Assembly (NCBI GenBank): GCA_004194705.1
Contig: SADC01000077.1
Coordinates: forward strand, 1 to 64,000
DNA length: 64,000 bases
Reading direction: 5' to 3'
Source: Ditylenchus dipsaci
Taxonomy: Eukaryota; Nematoda; Chromadorea; Rhabditida; Anguinidae
Shown: positions 11,104 to 21,500 of the stretch, piece by piece
Numbering within the stretch: position 1 is the stretch's first letter
Layout: each line of letters opens with the position of its first letter
The notes under the pieces: model-generated
The model's input: only the letters and a program-made list of their open reading frames with translations
Database searches by the model: none
Told to the model about the DNA's origin: nothing
Position numbers and translations under genes: made by a program

Positions 11104-12090
11104 TTAATAATTTAAGACTTATTAATTATTTTGCATCATTGGACCTGCTAGTGCAGATTCAGAAATGTTGTAGTTTTGTCCGAGCTTAAGTCATAAAGTC
11201 ATTTCTTTTCATTTGAAGCACAAAAAAGGGACGCCAAAATCAAATGTGTGGATGGAGTAAGACTGTGACGTTTACATGGTGTCTCAAAATTTACGGGCAC
11301 TTTTAAATTCATAACTTTCTTATACACGGTTTTTCAAAAACGCCCTAAAAGTATGGCCGTTAAACAACGGCGAATTTCTTGAAGCGCTCTTTATATACTA
11401 GCTATGTATAAATTTTGGGGAGATTCAGGTGATACTGAGTGAAGAGGTTGGAGGATAACGATAAACCTTCCTTGTGGTAGTTTTTCAAGAAAAAACTACA
11501 GGCATGACCGAGGTAAAAATATGGCCCCTAAAGGGGAAATACAGCCGATTCTACAGTCGAAGTGGTACTGTGCCTGTTAATTGGAGAGTGCCCATTATTT
11601 TCCGATAAACCTTCCTTGTGGTATGACTCCGGACATTGTCATACCATGATACACACAGGTGCCACATGGATAACCAACTAAATGATGAATGGTAACTCTG
11701 GTCGAGAGAATAGCGTTACATACCTGAATTGGGACCTGTAAGAGATAGACCTATACGATTTTACGTATACGAGTTGAAGAGCAACGAAAGAGAAAATCAA
11801 AAATAAACAAACATGCAAAAAAAATTAAGACGTTTCCGTTATGGCTGCCAAATGGCAAAAGTAACGGAAACGTCCATAAATAAGTCGTTCGTTACTTTGT
11901 GCCATTATTCACGCCAATACGGAAACGACTACGCACCTATACTGGTACTGTTAAAAGCGTTAAAATATCACTAAAAATTTAACTGATATTTTAACACTTT
12001 TTACTGAACCGTTAAAATTAAAAATAAAAAATGCGCCAAAAATTTTAAGCAAATTTTAACATTTTAACGCTTTTGACAACCATGGATCTT
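11104..12090. other. No gene seen; scattered short repeats
   Basis: The only structures noted are a small inverted repeat around GACGTTTCCGTTA (11828-11935), a TGGTGTCTCAAAA sequence at 11279 resembling the 5344 transposon end, and a block at 11945-12080 that matches 5700-5790 inverted. I see no exon. Confidence 0.4.
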
Positions 12091-12094
12091 TTTG

Positions 12095-12320
12095 ACAATG
12101 GCATCTTTTGCCATGAGATAACTACGCCAACGGTATGTTTTCGCCAATAGCTTCTTTCTCAAGTATTCTTATTTCTTGTCAGCAAATCACCACTCATTCT
12201 ATAGCTCATCTCAATAGCTGCTAAATGAGTGGTAATTTGCCTGAAAAAGAAAACAAGAATACTTGGTAAAAGCTATTAGCGAAAGCATGCCATTGGCGAA
12301 GTCATCTAATTGACAAAATG
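12095..12320. mobile_element. MITE-like inverted repeat with GCCAATGAGAT-type ends
   Basis: Ends carry repeats of the type TTTTGCCATGAGAT and CGCCAATAG. The centre pairs CAAATCACCACTCAT with ATGAGTGGTAATTTG. A close relative lies at 33550-33800, and a half copy at 5676-5705. Confidence 0.6.
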
Positions 12321-13026
12321 TGCAAAAGGAGTGTATAAATGTAACACAAATTTCGACGCTACTAGTAAATACAAAACTGCCTAACACCCCCTACCCTCTA
12401 CCCCCTCCCCCCAAAAAACTGCTCGGGTATTCCGAGAGCTGTTCACATTGACTCTGAAATTTAAGACCGTTTTCACCACGCTGAACACGAATTGAGTGTC
12501 AAAAAGGAAGTTTTTCTAGCGAAAAAAGGCTATAAGAAATTTGTGTACAACTTAGCATTAATTTTGTCACGATTTTACAATAAACTATTGCTGCATTTAG
12601 TCCAAAGTAACGACGAGATTCTGCTCTTCGTTTCTAATTGATCATTGAGCTATGTATGACTTCCAGACAAGTTATAGCTTGTAGAATGTCAGGGTAGAAC
12701 GTTTTGAAAATCCCTACCCTAACAAACAAGTTGTGATTTACAACTTTCCTTATACTATTAAGACTCGATCGCGTTGACGGAAGGCCGACGATTGCGGGAT
12801 TTAAGATTGCGGGAATTGAAACTGCGGGAGTTCAAATTGCGGATTTCAGATTGCGGGAAGTTCAAATTGCGGGACTTTTAGATTCCGGGAGTTCAAATTG
12901 CGGGACTTTTAAAGGCTTATTATAACTCTGTAGAAATCTCATGTTCTGTATACGAATTTTCTTGTATACGAATTGTATACGAATTATGTCGAGTTATTGA
13001 CTAACTGATCTCTGTTTTTTTTTTAG

Positions 13027-13239
13027 AAATCGAGAGCGCGTTCTATACAGAAAGGGCAAGATGCTAGGCTTTTGCAATGGTTTCTCGATGATCTTTCGAG
13101 GTGTCCGGCATCGTGATGGACTGTGGAGATGGAATGCTCAAACAGTCGTTGCGAAGGAACGGCAACATCAACAAATCGAAATGATCTTGTTGAAGGAAAT
13201 GGACATTACGGGCATCTACCTGATGTGGCAGCAGTGGAA
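13027..13239 (+). CDS. Exon-like open segment inside the 12765-13985 element
   Basis: A T-rich acceptor ends at 13026 and a consensus donor GTAAGT starts at 13240. One frame is open throughout and contains RKGKMLGFCNGF and LLKEMDITGIYL. Other frames also have long open runs (for example VSGIVMDCGDGML), so there may be frame breaks. The MDCGDG run followed by a GIYL strand faintly recalls RNase Z-type metallo-hydrolases, but the metal-binding HxHxDH motif is not present. I would not name it. Confidence 0.35.
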
Positions 13240-13418
13240 GTAAGTAATTTATTTTCATGAATACATTTGGCATAGAATGACCGTTGTCTTAGGCTAGGAA
13301 ACGCTTGTCAAACGCAATCTCTCAAGCCGAGCAAATCGCGACACGCCGGTCGAAGTCTAGTCAATCAAGCTTTTGGTGGTTGAATGGAGACGCGTTTATA
13401 AATTCAACATTCTTAGGA

Positions 13419-13577
13419 GAAATCGAAATCCAGTGTAGCAAGTCAAAGAGGCATGAGATCAAAGAAGGCAATCTTCTCGCGTGAGCAAATTCAGCAGTTG
13501 GTATCTGATTATTCAAGTGGAGCCGGTCTGCCTCGGATGGAATTTCTGTCGCAATTGCAGCACATTTAGAAAAGTAT
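13419..13577 (+). CDS. Second exon-like open segment in the same element
   Basis: A frame open to the stop at 13575-13577 contains RSKKAIFSREQIQQLV and SGAGLPRMEFLSQLQ. The basic start and the FSREQIQQL pattern resemble the first helix of a homeodomain or another helix-turn-helix domain, but the rest does not follow. No acceptor stands out. It lies 180 bases after the segment at 13027-13239. Confidence 0.3.
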
Positions 13578-13987
13578 CATGGCCATTAGAAGTGTTATTA
13601 CCTTGTTGTCCGCTGTTTATGTATGTGATAGAATTAAAATTTCTCTTTTTGGATTCTGTGTGGGCTGTGAAGTGTAATTTTTTATGCGTAATCTAATTAA
13701 AGATCGATAAGAAAGATGGTAATTAAGCACGTAAAATGTTATCATTGTAGAGCCAGAATCTAAAATTTCGGATTGAAATATAAAGCTCATAATGCTTTAA
13801 AAGCCCAGCAATTTGAAATCCCGCAATTTGAAAATCCCGCAATTGAGCTTCCGCAATTTAAAAATCCCGCAATTTTAACTCCCGCAATTTGAACTTCCCG
13901 CAATCTGAAATCCCGCAATTTGAACTCCCGCAGTTTCAATTCCCGCAATCTTAAATCCCGCAATCGTCGGCTTCCGCGTTGACGCGA

Positions 13988-14200
13988 TTAACCCCGCGAT
14001 CGACCGCGCAATAATCACGCGATCAACCACGCGATCAACCTCGCGATCAACCTCGCGATCAACCTCGCGATCAACCTCGCGATCAACCCCGCAATCAACC
14101 CCGCGATCAACCTCGCGATCAAGCTCGCGATCAACCCCGCGATCAACCTCGCGATCAACCTCGCGATCAACCTCGCGATCAACCCCGCAATCAACCCCAA
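13988..14200. repeat. 12-bp tandem array GCGATCAACCTC
   Basis: About seventeen units of GCGATCAACCTC with occasional CCC or CAATC variants. All frames through it are open, giving Val-Asp-Arg-Glu and Leu-Ile-Ala-Arg repeats, so the long open frames here are not genes. Four or five inverse units (GAGGTTGATCGC) stand at 15186-15245. Confidence 0.85.
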
Positions 14201-14289
14201 AAATGCAAAAATGCAATATAGTATTGACAAATCAAAATTTGACACGATTTCACTTTCAAATTATGGATTTTTTAAATTTGGACGGAATT

Positions 14290-14930
14290 TTAATGTATTA
14301 GCCTATCTATGTGGATATCCAGGTAGATCATTTAGTACCTATCCTTGGTATCGGCCTGCGCGTAAGTAAAGTCGGAATTTCGTCTTAAAAAATCAAATTT
14401 TTAACGCGATTTACTTACGATAGATATTATTATTATTCTATTTGACTAAATTTTTATTTTTTTTGGCTATCCATCTGGCTACCCACCTGGCCAGCTCGTA
14501 CCGCCAGGTTTCAGCCTTCAATAGGGAAAATCTCAAATTCGGTCTTATCAAACCAATTCCTTACACAATTTTACGTATGATATCGTGGTTTGTTTAAAAA
14601 TTTGACTTGACTTTATTTTCAGGCCATCCAGGTGTATCCACCTGACCTAGGGATACCATCACCGGTTTCGGGGTTTGGGTGGGTGAATTTGTAGTTTGGT
14701 AGTATCACACTCGATTTGCCGCACGATTTTACGTATGATATGGTAGTTGGTTTTCGATTCTGACATAAAAAAATTTCCGGGTCATACGGATAGATATTCA
14801 CCTGAATAAGTGGTACCTACCTTGGTTTTCGGGGTTTCGGTTTGCGAAATCGAGATTTTGGTCAACAGATCGGTTTCACCATGCAATTTTAGGTTGAAAA
14901 AAATCTAGTCTATTTTTAGATTTGAGTAAC
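14290..14930. repeat. Degenerate ~160-bp tandem repeat, about four units
   Basis: Related landmarks recur at about 14400, 14565, 14724 and 14880 (for example ATTTTACGTATGATAT at 14568 and 14727), each followed by CCATCC(A/T)GG(T/C) and CGGGTTT-like blocks. Units have diverged a lot. The block sits between the 12-bp array and its inverse copy, so the whole 13988-15245 stretch may be one large element. Confidence 0.55.
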
Positions 14931-15419
14931 TTTTAATTTTAGCCCATTCGGGTGAAACTGTCATTTGGTGACATAAAGTTGGCGAGTTAACCATTTGGCG
15001 ACGGACAGCCTCACTCAGAATGAATGAATCCTCGTTAGAATGAGCTGACGAAAAATTTGAATGATGATTCGAATGAATCGTCTTAAGACGAATTTCGGAA
15101 GTTCAAATTTTGAAAAGCCGAATTGTCAAAAGTCTGAGTTGTCAACAAAATGAATTTTGAAAGGCTCAGTATGATGTCAGCCGAAGTTGATCTCGGTGTT
15201 GATCGCGAGGTCGATCGTGAGGTTGATCGCGCGGTTTGTCGCGATCGCGCCAACGAGACCGGACCTTTAGAAAGCTGAACTCCTGGTGTTCATTTTAGTA
15301 TTTATGAGCCTGGGTGCAGAATGACCATCAAAACGCATAAATTGGAAAAGTTGTGGGGGTCTAGTTGGAATTTGACCATGCACAATTTGTTACATTTCGA
15401 ACCCTTTTCACCTACTCAC

Positions 15420-15700
15420 CCGCACCGTCGTGTATAGCGTTAAATGCTGCTTCAGGATCAGAAATCTTACAACCGGCCGTTCTCGTGTTCAATAAAACAG
15501 TACTGATAATTATGCGCCAACATAATATTTGTGGGTTAGTTAATTGCATTCTGTCATTCTTTATGCAGTTTTGCAAATCAATCGTTGCTAAAGTCTCAGC
15601 AACGTCTGTGTTTGAAATTTCTTTTAGTATCGACTTTTGCACTATTTTAACTGTTATATGCGGCTCACCAAAAGGGTTTTTCTCATAAAAATATTGAAAT
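15420..15700 (-). CDS. Unidentified minus-strand exon
   Basis: Read on the minus strand, the frame is open for about 90 codons and ends at a good donor (GGTGCGG|GTGAGT, at 15420). It includes KNPFGEPHITVKIVQKSIL, then ATIDLQNCIKND and LTNPQILCWRIIIST. A possible upstream exon at 15745-15825 reads MDGVKQDHWLYKDEDPKIF. The bases around the donor are repeated at 17826-17862, so part of this gene has been duplicated. I do not recognise the family. Confidence 0.4.
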
Positions 15701-15899
15701 TATTTTTTTTCCGAGCTGAAGAATAGCAATGAGGTGTTTTGGTTGGATGATTATTGCTGTATGCCGAGCAAAAATATTTTTGGGTCCTCATCCTTGTACA
15801 ACCAATGGTCTTGCTTTACACCATCCATAAACTTTATTTTCTTGAATAATTTGATGTAAATATTATGAATTTTTTAGCTCTTAGCATGTTTTTGTGGAC

Positions 15900-17390
15900 A
15901 ATATTTGAGAAATTTCATAACGTAAACAAAAACATTAAGACTCTTAATTTAAGAGATATCAAAGTTTTATTGTCTCTTTGCCCTACTTCAATTGGACGTT
16001 GGCCAGATAGTGAGCGGGTCAGACCCGGATGACATTAATCATCGGTTATAAGTGATTACTCATTTCTTCCTTCAAGATCAATGTTTGTTCTGTGCCTCAC
16101 TTTATGAGTGTGGAGCATACCTGTTTACATCTTTCACCAATTTTTATTGCATCAAAAGAGGCTGGTTTAAGCTAACCAATACTGTTTTTGCTGGTCTACA
16201 ACATTTATTGTGATTTACCCTTCACACCTTTTTCGAGAAAGTAAAAAAACTAATTTGTTTTTGCGATTATTGAGCTTATTTTCAGATTGGTGGGAAAAGC
16301 TTTATTTTCTTATTTATCAATCGCTTAATCATCATTTATTTGGCAACTACTCTTTTTTACTCCTCTTCTTGTAGCACTACCACAAGAAATGAGCTGAGAA
16401 GAAGGACCGATATTAGTGCTTTATTTTGTTTATTTTAAGAAAATCAACCAACTTTTTCCTTCCATTGCTTTGCCTACTTGGCTCGTCCAGCTGAAGAGAG
16501 GAGCTTTTCTCTCCTCTTGCTATCTTCACTGCTGGTTGAGACTTAGGGTAGTGCGGAAATCACACTAGGCTAAATCACACTTTTTTTCTTCTTTTTAGTT
16601 CAGCCAACCAGCTGGCTGTTATTGGCCTATCAACACCCCTTGGAGTGGGGTAAAAAAAGCCTCAATGCTTTGTCTTTATGGCCCTCTCTCCCTTCCGACT
16701 AATTTTTTCGTGCTTTGAGCTCAGCAACCAATGTGATCTAGAAATTTTTGACACGCCTTGAACATTCCCCTAATTCTTTTGATTTTTTTGCTTGTGGGTT
16801 GTAAATTGATTAATCACTTTTTTCCGTCAATTTTTTCGTTTTATGCTTTTGGAGATAATTTTTTTGGTTAAACAAATTTGCATTGTTTTATTTGTAGTTA
16901 GCCCTTTTTGCCGGCATCCCGGAGATGCCTCTTCGTTAATATATTTTTGCATTTTTAAGGAAACCAGGGAAGAAGGTAATAGTCGCAGAAAAAAGTTCCA
17001 CAAAAGTTTAATTAGGAACTGGCCAAATTTTGGCCAACCGGCTCGAAGCGGCAAAAATAGTTGTGGCGCCAATTGAATTACGTAAATTCAAATACGTAAG
17101 CTATTTTGAGGACGAAGGTTTGAAATTTTTTACAATTTTGTAAACGCTTCCACACAAATCATCCAAAATTCAATGTGGAGTCGTACTTTACACCTTTTGC
17201 ACGTCACCGTGAAGTGCTTTCTATATTCTGGACACCTCACATGCCAAATTTGGCTTTTTCGACAATACCTCTTCTAACTTATTTTCTACTATGACTAAAG
17301 CAGTTTTTGCAAAAAGCGTGTAAATGAAATTTTCGGGTTACTCGACCACATAAAGTTACGAAATCGCGTGTTAAAAATGGCAAAAAATAG
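15900..17390. other. No gene seen
   Basis: The stretch is AT- and T-rich with a few purine or pyrimidine blocks (16370-16560). Open frames are short and lack splice sites or coding character. Confidence 0.4.
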
Positions 17391-17398
17391 AACATTTT

Positions 17399-17494
17399 TA
17401 GGGCTGTCGAGCCTTCGAAATTTTCGAGCCTTCGGCTCGAAAGCTCGAAAAAAAATCGAACTTTCGAGCCGAAAATTTGATTTCGACAACCCTA
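17399..17494. mobile_element. 96-bp hAT MITE with perfect target duplication
   Basis: Ends TAGGGCTGTCGAG and CGACAACCCTA bound a 96-bp element flanked on both sides by AACATTTT (17391-17398 and 17495-17502). An 8-bp duplication and TAGGG ends are typical of hAT. It belongs with the 246-bp element at 53573. Confidence 0.85.
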
Positions 17495-17825
17495 AACATT
17501 TTACTAAATTGCTAACAATTTTCGATTATCTTCTGTTCAGTGTTTCAAGCACTAAAATGTTTGCCAACCTTTTATCTATCTTTTTCTAAAAAAATAATGT
17601 GTGAACGTAAAAATTAGTCTTATATAGTATGAATGTTTTAACTGGCCAAAATATGGCCAACCGGAAAAAGAGTGTTAAACGTAAACTTTTGCTTTTAAGT
17701 GTGGTCATTTTTGTGTATATATTGAAGAAAAAAGAGTTGCCAGCAGATCGACCAGAAGTAACTGTGAAATGTTAAAAATATTGGCTTTTTTAGTCTCTTG
17801 GAAATGTGCTGAAACACATCCAATG

Positions 17826-17862
17826 TTCGAACCCTTTTTCACCTACTTACCCGCACCGTCAG
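17826..17862. repeat. Duplicate of a splice-donor region
   Basis: GTTCGAACCCTTTTTCACCTACTTACCCGCACCGTC closely matches 15392-15428, where its complement contains the exon end and donor of the minus-strand exon at 15420. Confidence 0.5.
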
Positions 17863-18541
17863 GTTTAGTTATCCTTAGTTAGTTATCCTTTTTTGGGTTT
17901 AGTTATCCTTTTGAGTATTGTTGACCAAAAGCGCTTATTCATCAAATTGTTATTGACAAGGCAAACTATCTTTTTCTGTCTGATTTAGCAACATGACCAC
18001 ATGTAAAACATTAACTTGATTTAGTCTTTACAAAGAAAATCACATAGCAAACAAAGAAAAATTCATAAACACCCAGCTATTGTGCATACCATGTCAAATA
18101 TATTGACTTAATTTTTTGGCTTTTTTAAATATTATAATTTTGAAGTTGTAAGTCATTTTCCTAATCTTACCAACAGTAATAATTAATAAAATATATTCAA
18201 AAAATCAGTGGTCTCTACAAATTTTCCTAAGACAACGTATTTCCTCTCACAGGATCACCCACAATTATAAACCCACATTTCAACTTCGAGGTTCTGTATT
18301 TCGAGATTTCGAAATGCTGCTTTGTGCACTTTCTTAACTCTTACGAGCTCTACTGTTTCCAATTCGCTTGATATTGGGTTTACACTCAAAACTTCATTTT
18401 TCCTGGTTTTCGGGAACATACCTGGGTATAATAGAGGTCGTCTTACTGTACACAAGTAGTTTATTTTAGAAAAAGGTGCTAATTTCAAGCCGGTGAACGC
18501 CCATCATCACTATTATTGGAATAAATTAGTGTGTTCGTCAA

Positions 18542-21500
18542 ATGGGTAGAGGTGCAGTGTCAGTTGGCAGGCTAGTCTTAATTGTAGTTAGTGTGGTGCT
18601 AAGTGTGATCTCATTGTTACTCTCTATTATTGCTATTGCTACGCCTAGTTGGCAGACAGTGTTCCTCAAAGAATTCCAAACAGAGCACATGCATGGACTT
18701 TGGCTGGATTGCACGCTGACAAGGAGGCCGGTTCAAGGTGACTCAAGGCTCATACACAATGAGGATACTAAACCAAACTTTACACTCAGAAATGGCTATA
18801 ACTTTTTTTTTTTAATTTTGGCGCTGCTAGCGAATACACCCGTCTTAAGAATCTGAATCTTTCAAAATTGCTGTAACTACCCTTTGAAACAACAAGTTTA
18901 GGCTTAGACCTTAAGCTCGGGGTGAGCCAGCGTACGGAAGTTGTGACTAGTAACTTTGTTTTATTCTGTAGTTTCCGTGCAGGGAAATTTAGCTCTAATT
19001 TCATGTTATTTTTCGTTTTTATGATAATGCAAATGAAAGTCTAGCATAGTGGTTAAACATTGTAAAAGAATTTAAAAAATTAAACAAAAATATTTAGAAA
19101 TTTTGAGCCGCTACCGACCGATATGGTTTTTTATCAACTATCTATCTCACAAGTATACACGTTTTAAACACCAATGTGTAGCCACTATGCTGGGCTTTCA
19201 TTTATGCTTCTATAAAATACTATGAAATTAGATCTAAAATTTTAGTACTTATCCCGTTTAAAATGACCCTAAACTACCCTAAAAAGACCATCTACCTTTG
19301 AGGAACTGAAGTCAAAAAATTTTAAATTTTTTTAATCGAAAACTGTTAAGTAATGTTTCTTGTATCGTATTAAGCTAAAAAGTAGCTTGAACACGTTTTT
19401 GGGTCACTTATTAAAAATTTGGGGGTGAGGGAGGGAGGTGTAAACGGATAAGTACCCAATTTTCAAAACGTCTGTAAGTGCGTAACGCCAAGCCGATAAC
19501 CCTAAATTTCCGTGCACACTTTAAAAGGCTACTGCCGTTTACGACAACGGTTGTCCCCTGCCAATTCAAACAAAATCTCATCATTGAACTTCTGTATGGG
19601 TTTTTAAACTTAGTTTTAACAAAAATATACCTAAAATTAAATTCTAGGCCCTAAATTCATTTATGCTTCTATAAAAACCAGAACAAAGTAAGCGTACGCC
19701 AGTGGCCGCGTACGGCTTTTGTACAGGCCTGGGAAAAAGTGCGGTCCCACGATATCTCCTTGCAAGTCGGCGCTCTAACCATTTGAGCTATCGGGTCGCC
19801 CCAGGCCTGTTTCTTATTTCTCTGCTATCTGCCTCCCTTACAGTATAGAAATTTGATGATTGGACAAATTTTTGAATGTTAGTGGTGGGGGACAATCCAG
19901 AACGCGTGGCCATGGTCCTTTGAAAATTTGTTTAGTGTAAATATAAAAAATTTACCACGTACAGTTTATTAGCATGTTTAAAACGATTTGAACAGTTTCT
20001 TTGAATAATAGTTTTTTTTCTATGGTTTATACAGCCAGAACTGAAGCACCGTGGGAATCACGAATTCTGAAATTTAGCCACATGTTTACAGCGCTGATTG
20101 ATTCTGGGACCGACAATAAAAAAATTTACCACGTACAGTCGACTTGAATTGATTTGACCTATTTTTACGTAAAAAATTCTTTGGTATGTCCCTTGATAAC
20201 CTCAAAGGACCATACTCGTTGATGCAAATGAGAATTTCTAAAATTCAAATGCGCGCGGGACACTTCTCTTTCGTCTCTCACTGTAATCTTTTGAGTCGCT
20301 CGAAATACCTCCGAAGAGTAGAGTGCGAGACGAAAGAGAAGTGTCCCGCACGCATTTGAATTTGTCACATTATTATTTGCATCAACAAGTATAGTCTTGA
20401 AGTACTCTTTTCACTCCGGCCTCAGGTATCTTCATCTTTTACCGTATTTTATTTAATTGGTTATGAGTAGAAATGCCAACGCGTAAATCACAACAAAAGA
20501 AGTGCGGGAATCCAATTTTTGCTGTGTATTGATGTTTTTTTTTGTTTTTAGTGCTTAAGACAAACATCAAAAAACAAAAAATTTGAATTCCCGCATTTTT
20601 GCGTTGGCATTTTTATTCAACGCCTCTAGTTGTGCGGCGTCGCTTTCTCCATATCTTTATAAAAACCAATGAAAATTTTAAAACCACAAGTCAATAATGG
20701 TTTCTAATTGCAGCCTATTCGCAAGTTAGTCCAGAGACCCACTGCACATACAAATTTGAGAATGCTGATTTGTATCCCGACTCTTCTTCTACTGTTCATG
20801 GAGAAGAGGAACAGCACAAATTTCAGGGTAAAAACATCAGCAAATGCTTAATTATATCCTTATATATCCAAAAGTCTATTTGGCACTAATATTTCAATTT
20901 TCAGAGTGGCACAAAGCTGTGCTTACATTTTTCGTTGGTAAGTTATTTTTTGAATTAAAAATATTTTTCCACTATTTTTTTCAAATTTGTTTTAGTGGCA
21001 GTAACGTGTGGAGGAACAGCTCTATGCTTCACTTTTTGTGCAGCTTGTGTTCGTGTGTGTGCCATCGTGGCTAATGTGCTCAACTTATTTGCCTGCAAGT
21101 TTTTTTTATACTTAATGAAAGGATAGGTACTGCTTTTACCTTTTCACCCCTGCAACAGAAAATATATGATGAAAAATTACCTGGATACCGGTAACGACGA
21201 CCGAGTGCCCTACCAACAATTGGTGAGAGATCGTAACACAGATAAAACAATAAGTCAAATAGAAAATACATCAAAAGTCTAAGGAGAGTAACTCGTCCCA
21301 AACTCGTCCATTTACTCGTTTTTTGACTTTCAGTGTCTTTTTTGTTCAGCTCTAAGCATCTTTTAGGATTTTTTTTGGATCAAATTGAAATGTACCGCCT
21401 AATGTGTGAAATTGGCCGCCTTTTTTTATTTTTTAGGCCGCCTTTTTTGAATTTCAAATAAAAACACTGAAATTGGCCGCCTTTTTTTAATTGGCCGCCT

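Larger units (their letters stand above)
12765..13985. mobile_element. Foldback-type element with GCGGGA repeat ends and exon-like interior
   Basis: The left end (12775-12910) is about seven units of 16-18 bp with core ATTGCGGGA. The right end (13800-13975) is about ten inverse units with core TCCCGCAAT. The outermost unique sequence is also inverted: CGCGTTGACGGAAG..CGACG at the left and CGTCGGCTTCCGCGTTGACGCG at the right. The 890-bp interior contains two exon-like open segments described separately, so this may be an element that captured host exons. Confidence 0.65.

Noticed and set aside
13062..13239. RNase Z (ELAC2-like) exon
   Set aside because: One frame gives VSGIVMDCGDGML, which recalls RNase Z, but the frame breaks after 30 codons and the HxHxDH motif is absent.
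13449..13577. Homeodomain
   Set aside because: Only the first helix pattern fits. The WFxNRR-type recognition helix is not present.
13875..14245. Open frames of Val-Asp-Arg-Glu and Leu-Ile-Ala-Arg repeats
   Set aside because: They are translations of a 12-bp tandem repeat, which keeps every frame open.
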